Source of the DNA: Cyanophora paradoxa
Lineage: Eukaryota > Glaucocystophyceae > Cyanophorales > Cyanophoraceae
Length of the DNA stretch: 62,369 bases
Assembly (NCBI GenBank): GCA_004431415.1
Contig: QPMI01000137.1
Coordinates: 7,501 to 69,869 of the forward strand
Direction: 5' to 3'
Shown here: positions 1 through 10,100 of the stretch, piece after piece
How the letters are laid out: the number at the start of each line of letters is the position of its first letter
Position numbering within the stretch: the stretch's first letter is position 1
Translations under genes and position numbers: made by a program
Notes under the pieces: generated by a model
Told to the model about the DNA's origin: nothing
Databases searched by the model: none
What the model saw: only the letters and a program-made list of their open reading frames with translations

Positions 1-1930
1 CTCGACGAACCTGCAATCATCGGCTGCTCGTCGTCCTCAAGATCCGAAAAGCTGAACCAGCTGAGGAGCATTCTAAGCCACCAACCAGGCTAAAGAGCGC
101 AACAGAAAGTGGACCCGAGGCTGCAATGTGGGAGTCAATCGAGAGAGATGCAATTAAAGATGCCCACAATTTCACGCACATTTTGTCGATGGCGGTCTTT
201 CGTCTTGGGGTCAAAGGAATGACATACTGAGTGGTCGTCGGCACACGGTGCAGCGCAGCATCGAAAGAGACCGACCTGGGAGCAGGCAGCACATCGAGGG
301 CGCACGCCGGGCGACGCTTGATCTGGCATGCCGATCGGAAAGGACAGCCCTGCATGTCGTGTGGGACACAGGCAGACACCGGGAAGCTCGAGAGGCGGTT
401 CCCTGGAAAGAGCGTCAGAACGCGAAAACGCGGTAACGATAACATGGCGCACGCGGAGGCGCGCCCGGCGCCGTCGTCGAGAGAAGCGGCGCTCTTGACA
501 CTTGCATCTGAGATCTGTGCAGCCGAGGTTAAATTCGAGGTGAAAAGTACGAGCTGGGAGCGCCTTGCTGATGCTCGTCTGCAGGCTGGAGGATGTCGGC
601 TCGTGGGCGATCCCTTGCTGCTCCATGCACGGCTGGCCGCGGAACGTTAACCGCGTGGACTGCGCCGGCCGCTTGGAGCGCAGCGCTGGCGCCGGGCGCT
701 TGAGCGCAACACTGGCGCCGCAGTCGGAGTTCCAGAGACCACGCCTGGTGGTGAATCGTGTTCGCGCGAAGGTCGCTCTGCAGCTCTCTGCCAGATCAAA
801 TTCGCCCTTGCTTCTTTCCCTGTACCCCGACCGCTATCATAACTTCATAGCTCGCATTCCAGGCGCACATATAACTAGACTTTCGTAGGAATTAAGTCGA
901 CGTTACGACTTCATTGTTGTAAGTAATGCAAATCGATGCTGCGCTCTACATCTCAAGCTCAACTCTCAATTCGTGGGGATCTAGATCTAGATCTAGATAT
1001 CGAAGAACTGTGCCACAATTAACAGAGGCCACGTGCACGTACATGTGCACTCAACCAGTTTAGCGAACTTTCGCTTTCGGTTTTGCCGGTTTAAATTTTG
1101 CTTTCGCTTTCGGTTGTGCGGCAGGCCCTGACTCAGTGAAGTTTTGATTTCGATTTTTGCGTCCTCCCCTTCATGCAGTTCTCCCGCGCCCTCTCCGCCC
1201 CTGGGTACGCCCGCCGCCGCTCCGTCTTCGTTCATGGAATACTTTCAATCTGAGACATAAGCTCGTCGAGAGCAAGCTGCCCAAGGTCGCTCTTTGCCGC
1301 AGCGGGAGCCTGCAGGGAACAATTATGAGCTTATGAATGTTTAAGAGTGGCGGACGGACCAGCTCCTCACAGAGGGCAGCAAGCGGGGGCTCCTCCAACT
1401 CTCAGGAGCGCTTTTTTTCGGCGCCCGGTACAACAGGTACTTGAGGCGGCCTAGCGCGCCGCACGCCGCTTCTCGAGCCCGGGCATGTATGACAAAGTTT
1501 GTAGAGCGCATCGAGAGCAATCAGGAGCACGTGGTCCGGCGCGTATAGCGATAGCAGGTGAGGCGCGACTTCGACATGTTTGCGCAGCCCCGCCCTTGCA
1601 TTTTTTTCGGCCGCTCGCAGCGGCTACGATGCGATCACACCTATACGAGAGCGCATGCAAAGAATCGCATCTTACAAAAATTGCTAACACAGAAAGTACG
1701 CCGCACCAACTCACCAGGGGAGCAAGGGAGGGGGTACCCCCCCTTGCAACAAGGGAGGGGGTACCCCCCCTTGCAATATAGTGATCGTAATCGTATAATT
1801 CTTAAGCTTATCTCGCTTAATTCTTAGGCAAAAAGTGCGATCGTAATTCGCTGGCTTGGCTCGCGGTCGTCGTAATTTCGCCAGTGTTATCAATGTGCAC
1901 GAGGCACAATCAGCATCAACCAGCATAAAA
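1..1930. other. No supported gene; simple repeats
   Basis: I see no convincing gene here. Open frames on both strands are short, compositionally biased and lack recognisable domains. The stretch holds a short AGATCT run near 978-1000, one partial copy of dispersed repeat A at 896-921 and a KpnI-site-containing tandem duplication near 1724-1775. Confidence 0.5.
1724..1775. repeat. Tandem duplication with palindromic core
   Basis: A unit of about 26 bp occurs twice in tandem. Each unit is largely self-complementary around GGGGGTACCCCC, so each could form a hairpin. The heptamer GTACCCC is also dense in the virus-like block at the right end of the window. Confidence 0.8.
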
Positions 1931-3200
1931 ATGTTCGTGGCGCCCTCCGTGCTCAGCGGGGCTCGCCAACGCCTTCCGCCGCCCGCCGCCGCGGCTCTGC
2001 GTCCCCGTCAAGTGGGTTCTATCAGGCGCTCTCGGCCGCCGCCGCAAGCAGCGGCGCGGCGCTTCGTGGCTGACTCCAGCTCTGGTCGGCGAGTGGTCGT
2101 CTTCGCCAGCGCCGAGGGCGTCAGCGGCGCCGACGGCGGCCGCGACGTGCTCGACGTGCTGCTGGACGATGCACAGCCCCAGTCATTCTCGTCCGCGGCG
2201 CCCGCCGCGGACGTCGACGACGCGGCCGTTTCCCTCTTGTTCCGGACAGGGGAGCGCGAGCTGGATGCGGTGCCGGCGGCTCCCGCATCAGCGGAAGACG
2301 ACGTCGGTTCGGTTCTCGACGCCGTGTTCGACTCCCGGGAGCCCGCCACGCCAGCAGTCATTCGGCAACGAGACCCATTCACGCCGCCGGATGGTCCGCG
2401 AGCTGCGATATCCGCTGAGATCAAGACATGGCGGTGATGCGCTAACTCAGCTTTTGCTCTCACAGCGCGAGATGGAATGCTCGCGCAAGGGCTTTTGGAG
2501 GGTGCGGAAACCCTTACTAGAATACTCGATTCTCTACTCAAACTAATTCTGCTTCTGCTTCAGGCACACTCGGAATTTCGGTCGAGAGGAGGTCCGCCAG
2601 AAGCATCAATCATTGAAAAGCACGTGTTTTGTTGCTCATTTGTTGTGCAGCGGCCTTGAGCCGTGCCTTGGCGGCGCCCTGACACAGAAAGCGGTTCGGC
2701 AACGAGCAGGCGCAGCTAGTCCGTCTGCCTAATGCAGCACTGCAGGTCTTCGTTGATGAGATCACATGCATAGGCTGCACGAATTGTGCCATGGTCGCCC
2801 GTAATACATTTTTTGTGGAGGCTGGCCACGGGCGTGCACGCGCTTTTTGTCAGACAGGAGATCTCGAAGATGTCATCCAGGAGGCCATTGACACATGCCC
2901 CGTGGAGTGCATCTCCTGGGTGCCCTTCCACTCGCTATCGGAGCTGGAGGAGGTGCGCGACAACACCGAAATGGTGCATTGTACTGTTCTGATTTTCTAC
3001 CATCAACATGCCACTCACGTGCCTGTATGCATATGGCAGATTCCGGTCGGTTGTGTCGGTGAGACGAGCACTGATGATATTGCTTCGGCTGTCTGGCCTT
3101 TTGAACTGATTGGTCAACCCCTGCAGGCGAGACTAGTGCTCGTTTCCGGCGGAAGAAACCAGTGAAGGAAGTCCGTCACAACGAATACAAGGACTGGTGA
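1931..3200 (+). CDS. Ferredoxin-domain protein, probably plastid-targeted (spliced)
   Basis: The ferredoxin exon (about 2716-2973) encodes VFVDEITCIGCTNCAMVA, then AIDTCPVECISWV. This C-x2-C-x2-C plus later CPVEC layout is a 4Fe-4S ferredoxin fold like that of plastid ferredoxin-domain proteins such as the DnaJ-ferredoxin family; no J domain is visible. The first exon starts at 1931 (MFVAPSVLSGARQR), an Arg/Ser/Ala-rich leader that could be a transit peptide, and ends at a GT donor after 2433. A small exon begins at 2564. The last exon starts at 3127; its frame is uncertain, giving a stop at 3165 or 3200. The join between 2564 and 2716 is not resolved. The inferred role is electron transfer or Fe-S function in the plastid. 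The ferredoxin call is firm and the exon structure is approximate. Confidence 0.72.
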
Positions 3201-3501
3201 ACTTGATGCTAGCGCTAGTGGAGCATTTGGACACCCCAACCCCTAATCGTAACATTCATGTACAGTAGATGGATGCGTTCAGCGTAGAAAGAGCTAGCTA
3301 GCTGTGTACTACGCCTGTCTGGGCTACGCATAGGAAGGTGCGGCCCTCGCCGTTGCCGGCCCGGCCGCCCCCCCAAGATCCGTAAGGGGAGTAACGCTCC
3401 ACCCCCGCACAGCCTAAGCTGCGCGCGTGTCGTGTGCGCATGCAGCATCGCGTCGTCGTTCTTGGGCGGTGGGAGTTCCTGCTAGCATAGTACGTGGATC
3501 T
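3201..3501. other. Intergenic, no gene seen
   Basis: No coding signal or recognisable RNA was found. The stretch separates the ferredoxin gene from a run of dispersed repeats. Confidence 0.4.
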
Positions 3502-3561
3502 CTTCCTGGATATAGTTTTCAGAGAGGGTATGGTCGACGGTACGACTTCATTGTGGTACGG
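3502..3561 (+). repeat. Dispersed repeat A, copy 1
   Basis: About 60 bp reading TTCCTGGATATAGTTTTCAG, then GGTATGGTCGACG and TACGACTTCATTGT, recurs nearly unchanged at 33888-33946. Its second half recurs at 896-921. It has no coding content. Confidence 0.8.
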
Positions 3562-3616
3562 AGTACAGGTCCTCCGACGGATGTATATGACTCAGTGAAC
3601 TCAAAAGAAATTACCG

Positions 3617-3983
3617 GTTTGCGCCGAAAACCCGTGTACCCCTTGAACGCCTCTTTTAGAACCATCTTTCTACAGCGCGCCTGTGAACAAGCGTGAGAGA
3701 TGTGAGCTCGAGAGAGCCCTATCGGTCCCTTGTGGCTGGAGCAAGCGTCACGGCGTTGGTAGCCTCAAGCTAGTATGGCGAGCTTCCCGGATGGTCCCAT
3801 CCAGTACTACACAACGAGAGGCGCATAGCTGGTTGCTGGGCGAGGTACAGCAGCGAAGCTTTGCGCAAGGAACGAGGAGTGTGCAGCTAGTTCCCGCCTA
3901 CCGGTGTTCCTGGAGATGCGGCTTGGACAAATCCGCCGGTCCCCGACATCTCTCGCCAACCTTAGCTACACCGCGGCACACTA
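3617..3983 (-). repeat. Dispersed repeat B, copy 1 (5S-like core, SINE-like)
   Basis: The unit is about 340 bp with copies at 4072-4280 and 8245-8577. On the minus strand the middle reads AGTACTGGATGGGACCATCC in this copy, then GGGAAGCTCGCC. This resembles the 3' part of 5S rRNA around its C box, apart from a 2-nt gap. A 5S-derived SINE is a reasonable reading, but the match covers only about 30 nt. Confidence 0.6.
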
Positions 3984-3999
3984 AATCTCGAGCTCAAGT

Positions 4000-4070
4000 A
4001 TCGATATCGATATCGATATCGATATCGGGATCGATTTATATATATCATATTTATATATATATTTATATAT
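4000..4070. repeat. Simple repeats (ATATCG)n and (TA)n
   Basis: A run of ATCGAT/ATATCG units passes into a TATATATTTA-rich stretch between two copies of repeat B. Confidence 0.85.
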
Positions 4071-4071
4071 C

Positions 4072-4280
4072 CTTGCGCCAAAAACTCGTGTACCCCTCGA
4101 ACGGCTCTTTTAGAAACCGTCTGTTTACAGTGCGCCTGTGAACGAGCGTGACAGACTTTGGCCAGGAACTGTACACAGCTTGCTTGGTAGCTTCAAACTA
4201 GTATGGCGAGCTTCCCGGATGGTCCCGTCCAGTACTACACGACGAGAGGTGCATAGCTGTTTGCTGGAAGAGGTAGAGCA
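4072..4280 (-). repeat. Dispersed repeat B, copy 2 (internally deleted)
   Basis: This copy shares GCGCCAAAAACTCGTGTACC and the 5S-like core with copies 1 and 3. It lacks the stretch that in the others reads CTATCGGTCCCTTGTGGCTG. Confidence 0.75.
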
Positions 4281-4413
4281 GGCGCCCGCCGAGCCTGTTT
4301 TTGGGGGGGTGGGGGAGAGGGGGAGGGGGGAAATGTTGCAGTGATACAAAATATCTGTGCACTGCTCATCAGGGCTTGTCTGCTGGTGGATCCTGGGCAG
4401 TTTCGCAATGAGT

Positions 4414-4511
4414 GCTCTTTCTAAGCTACGGGCGCGGCCGGACCTCCTACCTCAGCGCTTTAACTGTACCCGTGCTGTTTGGGTGAGAGTGTAACCCGCA
4501 GGGACTGGTGC
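4414..4511 (-). mobile_element. Fanzor element terminal fragment (copy C)
   Basis: About 98 bp starting GCTCTTTCTAAGCTACGGGC matches the ends of the Fanzor remnants at 6969 and, inverted, at 14198. Identity begins at the same base in all three and the outer flanks differ, so this is a true element end. No coding part remains. Confidence 0.75.
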
Positions 4512-4574
4512 GGCGAGCAGGATCCGGACCGGGAACCTGACTGCGGCGGGCAGGATCCGGACCGAGACCTTCAC

Positions 4575-4623
4575 AACGCTCCAGCATCATTTCGACAAGC
4601 TTCATGTATCGTTCGAACGCGGT
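4575..4623 (+). repeat. 45-bp duplicated segment
   Basis: CATCATTTCGACAAGCTTCA followed by TGTATCGTTCGAACGCGGT recurs at about 10030-10070 with different flanks. No function is evident. Confidence 0.7.
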
Positions 4624-4662
4624 GAGAATGACCGCGCTCGCCCTCGAGCGGTAACCACCGCC

Positions 4663-4923
4663 CGTTTCACTGCTTGTATCTTGGACAGACTGCGAGGCTG
4701 CGCTTGGGTGCTGTTGACCAAGGGTTGCGATCCTGGTGCTGAGCTTCTGGTACTGTAAAGGCAAGTCAGTGCGGCATCACTGCAATACCCGCAATGGCAT
4801 CCACCTTGCTTGCGAGCATACTGAAAAGCACCAAAATCCGCTGTGCTGCATACGAGTGAAGGTTGTTGAAATGCGGGGACATGTTGGCGAGTGTGGCCAA
4901 GCAGTTCGTGTGAGGTTGTACTG
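4663..4923 (-). pseudogene. Duplicated internal fragment of dymeclin
   Basis: The segment matches 18401-18685 of the dymeclin gene almost base for base, including an intron, so it was copied at the DNA level and not through mRNA. It encodes [20 protein letters not shown] on the minus strand, then the next exon ([14 protein letters not shown]). About 23 bp that precede GGTTGTACTG in the parent are missing. The right edge joins repeat C within the shared word TTGTACTG, a likely microhomology junction. It cannot be functional alone. Confidence 0.88.
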
Positions 4924-5117
4924 ACACTTGAGGGGCGTGCAGCAACGACCTGTTGCAGCCTACGATGCGCACGCACGATACGGATCCTCGATACCCTCTA
5001 GATCTGATGAGGCCTAGGCCAGCAACGCGTGTCAAAGTTTTCGAAACGACCACCATGGCTTCGTTCCTGCCTCCTCGGGTGCGAAGCCTGCTCATTCTTT
5101 TTCCAGATATCTCAGTG
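4917..5117 (+). repeat. Dispersed repeat C, copy 1
   Basis: A unit of about 190 bp, starting near GACACTTGAGGGGCGTGCAG and containing CGAAACGACCACCATGGCTT. Copies lie at 9567-9737 and, inverted, at 13077-13265. Small indels such as an inserted CTAGAT distinguish the copies. Confidence 0.85.
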
Positions 5118-5409
5118 CCAGCCTGCTGCCAGGCTGGCCATCATGGCATGGCAACACAGCGATACGTGCAATGAGTGCCATTTTCTCTTCCTGCCACGGA
5201 GAGGGTGAACTTCGAGAAAGAAACATGGAAGAGGCTGCGCACAAGGTGCCTTTTCGCTTCGTCTTGCGCCTGCCTCGCAAATTAGGCATGTGTGGGCGGG
5301 CGCGGCGCGGCTGCGGGTGCGGGTGCGGGTGCGGGGCAGAGCTCAGCCGCGCGGGCTGGCCGAGCGCCCGACGTCGAGGTCGACCGGCCGCCCGAACGCC
5401 TCGATCTCG

Positions 5410-5645
5410 GCCGCCTTCTATAGCTATAGCCCACGATCGTAATCGTGGCCTTCTATAGCCTTAATCGTGGCCCACTTAGCTATAGCCCACGATCGTAATC
5501 GTAGCCCACTTAGCCCACGATCGTAATCGTAGGCCTCTTAGCTATAGCCCACGATCGTAATCGTGGCCCACTTAGCTATAGCCCACGATCGTAATCGTAG
5601 CCCACGCTATAGCCCACGATCGTAATCGTAGCCCACTTATTGGCC
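5410..5645. repeat. Minisatellite of TAGCTATAGCCCACGATCG-type units
   Basis: Six or more imperfect units of 25-35 bp contain CCCACGATCGTAATCGT. The word GATCGTAATCGTA and its complement recur throughout the host part of the window. Confidence 0.9.
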
Positions 5646-5725
5646 CACGACACTTAGCCCCTAGATTCCCATCGTAATTGCGGTCGTAATTCCGATCGTA
5701 ATCGCAACTCTAATTCTTCCCGCAG

Positions 5726-6038
5726 GAACATCGCGCTGCGCTTCTTCTCCGGCGTGGACGCGGGGCGGAGGATGAAGCCCGTGCGGCTCGCCCCGCTCGG
5801 ACCGCCCCGCTCTCCGGCGCCGGCTGCGGCTGTGCATGCGGCTGCTGCGCATGCCCCGGTGGCGGCCGGCGCCGGCGCCCCTATCGATGCTGCTATCGAT
5901 GATGCAGGTTCACCTGAAGTCATCATTGACGTGGATGACGCCGAGCTTGCCCCTGGCGTCGCTTCCTCCCTCGGCCTAGCTCCTCCGTCGTCGCCTGCAG
6001 GCCCCGACGCGGCAGGCCCCTCCTCTGCCCCATCGTAG
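5726..6038 (+). pseudogene. C-terminal exon of a Fanzor-like protein, with acidic tail
   Basis: After an acceptor ending TTCTTCCCGCAG the frame reads (R)NIALRFFSGVDAGRRMKP. This parallels the last exon of the Fanzor remnant at 14009 ((R)SIFIRYGTGVDAKRLLSS), including the split arginine codon at the junction. It continues about 80 residues further into an Ala/Pro-rich tail containing PEVIIDVDDAEL. The zinc ribbon and RuvC exons are not visible upstream, where the minisatellite sits. It is likely a remnant of a divergent Fanzor copy, or an exon captured by another gene. Confidence 0.55.
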
Positions 6039-6215
6039 TTTGTAGGAACCCCAGGGGGAAGTTGCGCGCCCCCCTTCAGAGGGCCCTGCCTGCGTCGTCC
6101 GCGGCTTCTCGCCCCCGTAGGTAGCACCGCCGCTTCTAGCCTGCGTTGTCCGCGGCTGGTATGCCAGTGTTATCAATGTGCATGTCCATATTCTCTGAAC
6201 CCTCTCTTACCTCTT

Positions 6216-6563
6216 TCACCTTCTTATCAGCCCTCTCCCTGCCGCACAATTTGAATGGGCTGTTGCACAGCGATTTGATCCGTGCACACGCCATTGGCCA
6301 TTCACCTCTTTCACCTTGTTCTTCGCCCTGGCAGCAGATTCCTTGGCCTGCTCCCAGTCTGCTAAGTTAGCTTTTCCATCCACGTTAGCCGGGCTCACCT
6401 CTTTTGCGGTGTTCTGAGCTACGCTGATCGCCTGTTCGCCCTGCGCGCCAGCATCACATCGCTGAGGACACCACCAACTGCAGGAGATCAATGACGCACC
6501 ATATCCTTGCCGACTGTATAGGCAAGCGTCGCCCCCGTCAAGAATACCCCGGCGAATTTCCAA
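6216..6563 (-). CDS. LEA-like fragment (possible exon)
   Basis: The minus strand reads NLADWEQAKESAARAKNKVK, preceded by AQGEQAISVAQNTAKEV. This Ala/Lys/Glu-rich spacing resembles late-embryogenesis-abundant repeats. Related words (WEQAKESAAAAKESA; DWEQAKESAAAARN) are encoded near 7920 and 17500. The limits are unknown and the call is tentative. Confidence 0.3.
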   Translation of the reverse strand: MEIRRGILDGGDACLYSRQGYGASLISCSWWCPQRCDAGAQGEQAISVAQNTAKEVSPANVDGKANLADWEQAKESAARAKNKVKEVNGQWRVHGSNRCATAHSNCAAGRGLIRR

Positions 6564-6968
6564 TAGGCAGGCTCCGTTATCGATGCCGATCTGTGTATGG
6601 AGGAGAACTGGTTAGCCGCGCTGTGCTCCTTTGGGCGCACCCGCGTGTTTACGTGGGCGTGCTGCTCATCCTCTCTGCGACGGTCGCTGGCGCTTGCGTT
6701 GCACGTGTTGACGTTCCATAACAGCGGAGGCCTCGAGCCGTGCTTGCGGACGCGAACGCTCGCATTCTGCGGACGCTCGGTTCTGCGGACGGTCTGCTAG
6801 ATACAATAGACCCTAGGGAGCAAGCGAGGGGTCCTAGAGCTCGCGGTTGCTCTAAACGTCAACAAGCAGCGCTAGCGAGCGTGCCGCAGTACGTGCCGCA
6901 CTGCGAGCATGCACTGCGGCAAGCACCGCGGCGCAATGTCAACTGTACTCTGTACCAACTCTGTACCT

Positions 6969-7391
6969 GCTCTTTCTAAGCTACGGGCGCGGCCGGACCT
7001 CCTACCTCAGCGCTATCACTGTACCCGTGCTGTTTGGGTGAGAGTGTAATTTGCAGGGACTGGTGCCCTGATGGAAAAAAGGGAATCGGAGCCTAGCTAG
7101 CTACGAGCTGAGCAGGCGCTTCGCGTCCACGCCCGTGCCGTAGCGGATGAAGATGCTCCTGCGAGAGGTTTGTGCGATCAGTACGATTACGATCGCAATC
7201 GGGCGGCGCTGGGAGGGCGAGCCGGCCCTAGGCCTAGACGGAAAATTACGCCGTGGCTAGGCCGTGTCGGGACTAGGCGGGGGGAGCAGCGATTGTGTAT
7301 AGGCGTGTATAGACACAACACGCACCGCGCGGCGCCGCCGTCGCGGTCCGCCCGGAAGCCGCACCCGGGGCGGCACTCGAAGACCCTCTTC
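6969..7391 (-). pseudogene. Fanzor C-terminal remnant (copy B)
   Basis: This is the reverse complement of 13776-14198: element terminus, last exon (GTGVDAKRLLSS then stop), the 172-nt intron, and part of the zinc-ribbon exon (KRVFECRPGCGFRADRD). Similarity stops abruptly inside the zinc ribbon at 7391. It is truncated and too short to act, but near-identity including the intron implies a recent copy. Confidence 0.85.
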
Positions 7392-7471
7392 TTTTTGAAC
7401 TTTTACTTTTACAGCGTGCGAGTGTCTTGGAATGAAGCGGAGCGAACCCGTACACGCCTGGTCCGATTCCT

Positions 7472-7882
7472 GTGACCGTCATATGCGCGCAGATGGGCAC
7501 CTGGCCATGGGACACGTGCAGATTGGTGTCCCTGTCCTTGTGCCTGCTCACCACCACCATGCTTCTCCTTGTAAGCGGCTTTCCGATGGTGGGCTGCTGC
7601 TTGATCAGCATTCGTAATATTCCACATGTTTTAATTAATGCTATCAATTCATTTCTACATACACAGGAGAGTACTGCGGGCCCGTCTTCTTGGACTCACG
7701 GTGTTCATGGCCAAGCATACTCGTATCAGAATCCGTACGGCCCGTACGCTGGAGGCGGCCAGCAGGGCCCGTACGGCCCGTACGCTGGAGGCGGCCAGCA
7801 TGCGCAGGGCCTCCCTCCGTCCGCCCCCCCCCCCCCTCCCCCTCCCCCCGCCCCCCTCCCTCCCCAGTCCTTGGCAAGGTGA
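7472..7882 (+). CDS. Possible exons: hydrophobic segment plus Tyr/Gly/Pro-rich tail
   Basis: One frame encodes a hydrophobic stretch (LVSLSLCLLTTTMLLLVSGF), then after a possible intron ending in ACACAG a repeat of PYGPYAGGGQ and a poly-Pro run. The repeat is a 30-bp direct duplication at the DNA level. It could be part of a membrane protein or chance. No homologue is recognised. Confidence 0.25.
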   Translation: MTVICAQMGTWPWDTCRLVSLSLCLLTTTMLLLVSGFPMVGCCLISIRNIPHVLINAINSFLHTQESTAGPSSWTHGVHGQAYSYQNPYGPYAGGGQQGPYGPYAGGGQHAQGLPPSAPPPPPPPPAPLPPQSLAR

Positions 7883-7918
7883 CCTTGAACGCATCGCGCG
7901 CCACGCAGGCAGATTCCT

Positions 7919-8139
7919 TGGCAGCTGCAGCAGATTCCTTGGCCTGCTCCCAGCTGCAGTCTGCTGAGCTAGCTTAATCTCTTGCATTATAATCATAATA
8001 ACAAACTTGCGGCGTCGTTGCCACAGAGCGCGTGTCGCGAGCGAAGTGAGCTTCCAGGCTGTATGATTCTCGAGAAGGCAAGCGCTAGCCCGGCAGGAAA
8101 ACATAGAAAAACACTCGTATACGGAAGGCCTTGCGCCCA
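7919..8139 (-). repeat. Dispersed repeat D, copy 1
   Basis: About 220 bp closely matches 17488-17708, from GGCAGCTGCAGCAGATTCCT to ACGGAAGGCCTTGCGCCC, with small indels. On the minus strand one edge encodes the LEA-like word WEQAKESAAAA, so the repeat may be a spread fragment of a host gene. Confidence 0.8.
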
Positions 8140-8244
8140 AGCCTGCCATATATACATTAATATTTTGGCGACAGCGAGAAACGGCCCAGATCAAAGCTAA
8201 GACGACGTCCTAATCGTAACGTTAACTTGTTTTCGCAATAAACG

Positions 8245-8577
8245 GCTTGCGCCAAAAACTCGTGTACCCCTAAAACGGCTCTTTTAGAACCATCTTTCTA
8301 CAGCGCGCCTGTGAACGAGCGTGAGAGACGTGAGCTCGAGAGAGCCCTATCGGTCCCTTGTGGCTGGAGCAAGCGTCGCGGCGTTGGTAGCCTCAAGCTA
8401 GTATGGCGAGCTTCCCGGATGGTCCCGTCCAGTACTACACAACGAGAGGTGCGTAGCTGGTTGCTGGGCGAGGTACAGTAGCGAAGCTTTGCGAGTGTTC
8501 CTGTAGATGCGGCTTGGACAAATCCGCCGGTCCCCGACATCTCTCGCCAACCTTAGCTACACCGCGGCACACTAAAT
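8245..8577 (-). repeat. Dispersed repeat B, copy 3
   Basis: This is the most complete copy of repeat B. The 5S-like core is at 8398-8440 on the minus strand: AGTACTGGACGGGACCATCC then GGGAAGCTCGCC. Confidence 0.75.
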
Positions 8578-10100
8578 CTCTAGCTAAAGCTCACTCTAGC
8601 TAAACTTCCTGGCTTGGGCGTGTCTTCTGCACACTCTCTCAACTTTAGCTACATCGAGGCATTCGCACTAAATCTCTAGCTAAAACTCTCCTCGCTAAGC
8701 CTCGCTGCGGACCGGTTAGCTAAGTTCACCCCGCAGACCAAACCGGATACCGGGGGAACTGGAGGGATCCTCCGCAAATTGATTCACGCGTGAACAAAAT
8801 CAACCCGGAAAAAGGTCAAAAACTTTTCGAGAGGGGATCCCATTCTTAATTTAACACTGGTGGCGCAGCTAATCTGATTCTTAGCGAGACGATTGTGAGA
8901 GAAGCTCAGGGCCAGGATAGGTTTGCTCGCCCCTGCCTGAAACTCATTTTCTGAAGTTTCAAGGCCAGGGCACACATCGCGCACCAGAAGAGAGTTTCGC
9001 AGTACAACCGGGCAAATGATACGATGAAGAATGGCACGCTGCGCACATCCCCCGCGTGGATGGAGCGTTCCCTGCCAACGAACATCCCAGGTACTTTTTC
9101 CAGTTAGCACCCCCCAGATCAGTATACTGTATACTCAGTATATTGCAGATCACCCGGCAAGCATTAACGTCAATTCTCTTCGGTCAGCCGCACGACCCTC
9201 GGGTTTCCCTGGCGTCGTGGATGGGATCAAATCGTTTTCATCGACCGTCAACGTTGGGAATTTCGTGGAAGAGCGTGCTGATCAATCCTACACGGGAAAT
9301 CTTCCCGCTGCGCTTTCAAGGCAGAATAAGCACTACGAGACCGAGTACTCGTGGGCCACCACACATGCTCGACATGCAGTGCCGCCGGCCCCATCAGCGA
9401 TTTCACGCACCCTGCCGGTCAGAGCCAACCATTTTTTTTTGCAATTTAGAAGCTAACGTTATGCATGCAGAGCCTTCCAAAGACTATCGCACAACACGAT
9501 AAACAACCAGAAACGGAGTACATCTTCTATGTCAGTCTCCTATATATCTGAGGGGCATGCAGCATTGTTGTACTGACACTTGAGGGGCGTGCAGCAACGA
9601 CCTGTTGCAGCCTACGATGCGCACGATACGGATCCTCGATACCCTCTGATGAGGCCAGCAACGCGTGTCAAAGTTTTCGAAACGACCACCATGGCTTCGT
9701 TCCTGCCTCCTCGGGTGCGAAGCCTGCTCATTCTTTTGAAACGTTCAACGGTTATGTTCTCAATGATGCTTCATCAGCATCAAGCACCGCCATTCACGCA
9801 TCCAGACAAAGAGATCGTCAAATACGGGCAGGATCTTGACCAGTGCGCAGTGAATCAAGGAGGAATTCCAGACCGCATCGATATCTAATTGTATAGCAGG
9901 TACCGAAACCGCTGGACCCGAAGCTCGCAGCCAAGTCTCAGCAGAATGCAAACGGAGTACCAGAGAAGATACCTCAACGCCAGGCCCCGCACTGACCCCG
10001 GGACAACCTCAGGCCAGCTGTAGCTGGACCGGCATCATTTCGACAAGCTTCATGTATCGTTCGAACGCGGTTGCGACACATGATGTTCACCATATAACTA
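8578..10100. other. No supported gene
   Basis: Apart from repeat C copy 2 and the 45-bp duplicate near 10030, no domain, splice-linked exons or RNA could be recognised. Overlapping 140-residue frames at 9031-9502 look random. Confidence 0.4.
9567..9737 (+). repeat. Dispersed repeat C, copy 2
   Basis: It matches 4917-5117 with small deletions and includes the shared CGAAACGACCACCATGGCTT core. Confidence 0.85.

Noticed and set aside
17-888. Frames at the left edge on both strands
   Set aside because: Three overlapping frames with no recognisable protein features.
9031-9502. Two overlapping 140-residue plus-strand frames
   Set aside because: No domain, splice support or codon signal; overlap in two frames suggests chance.
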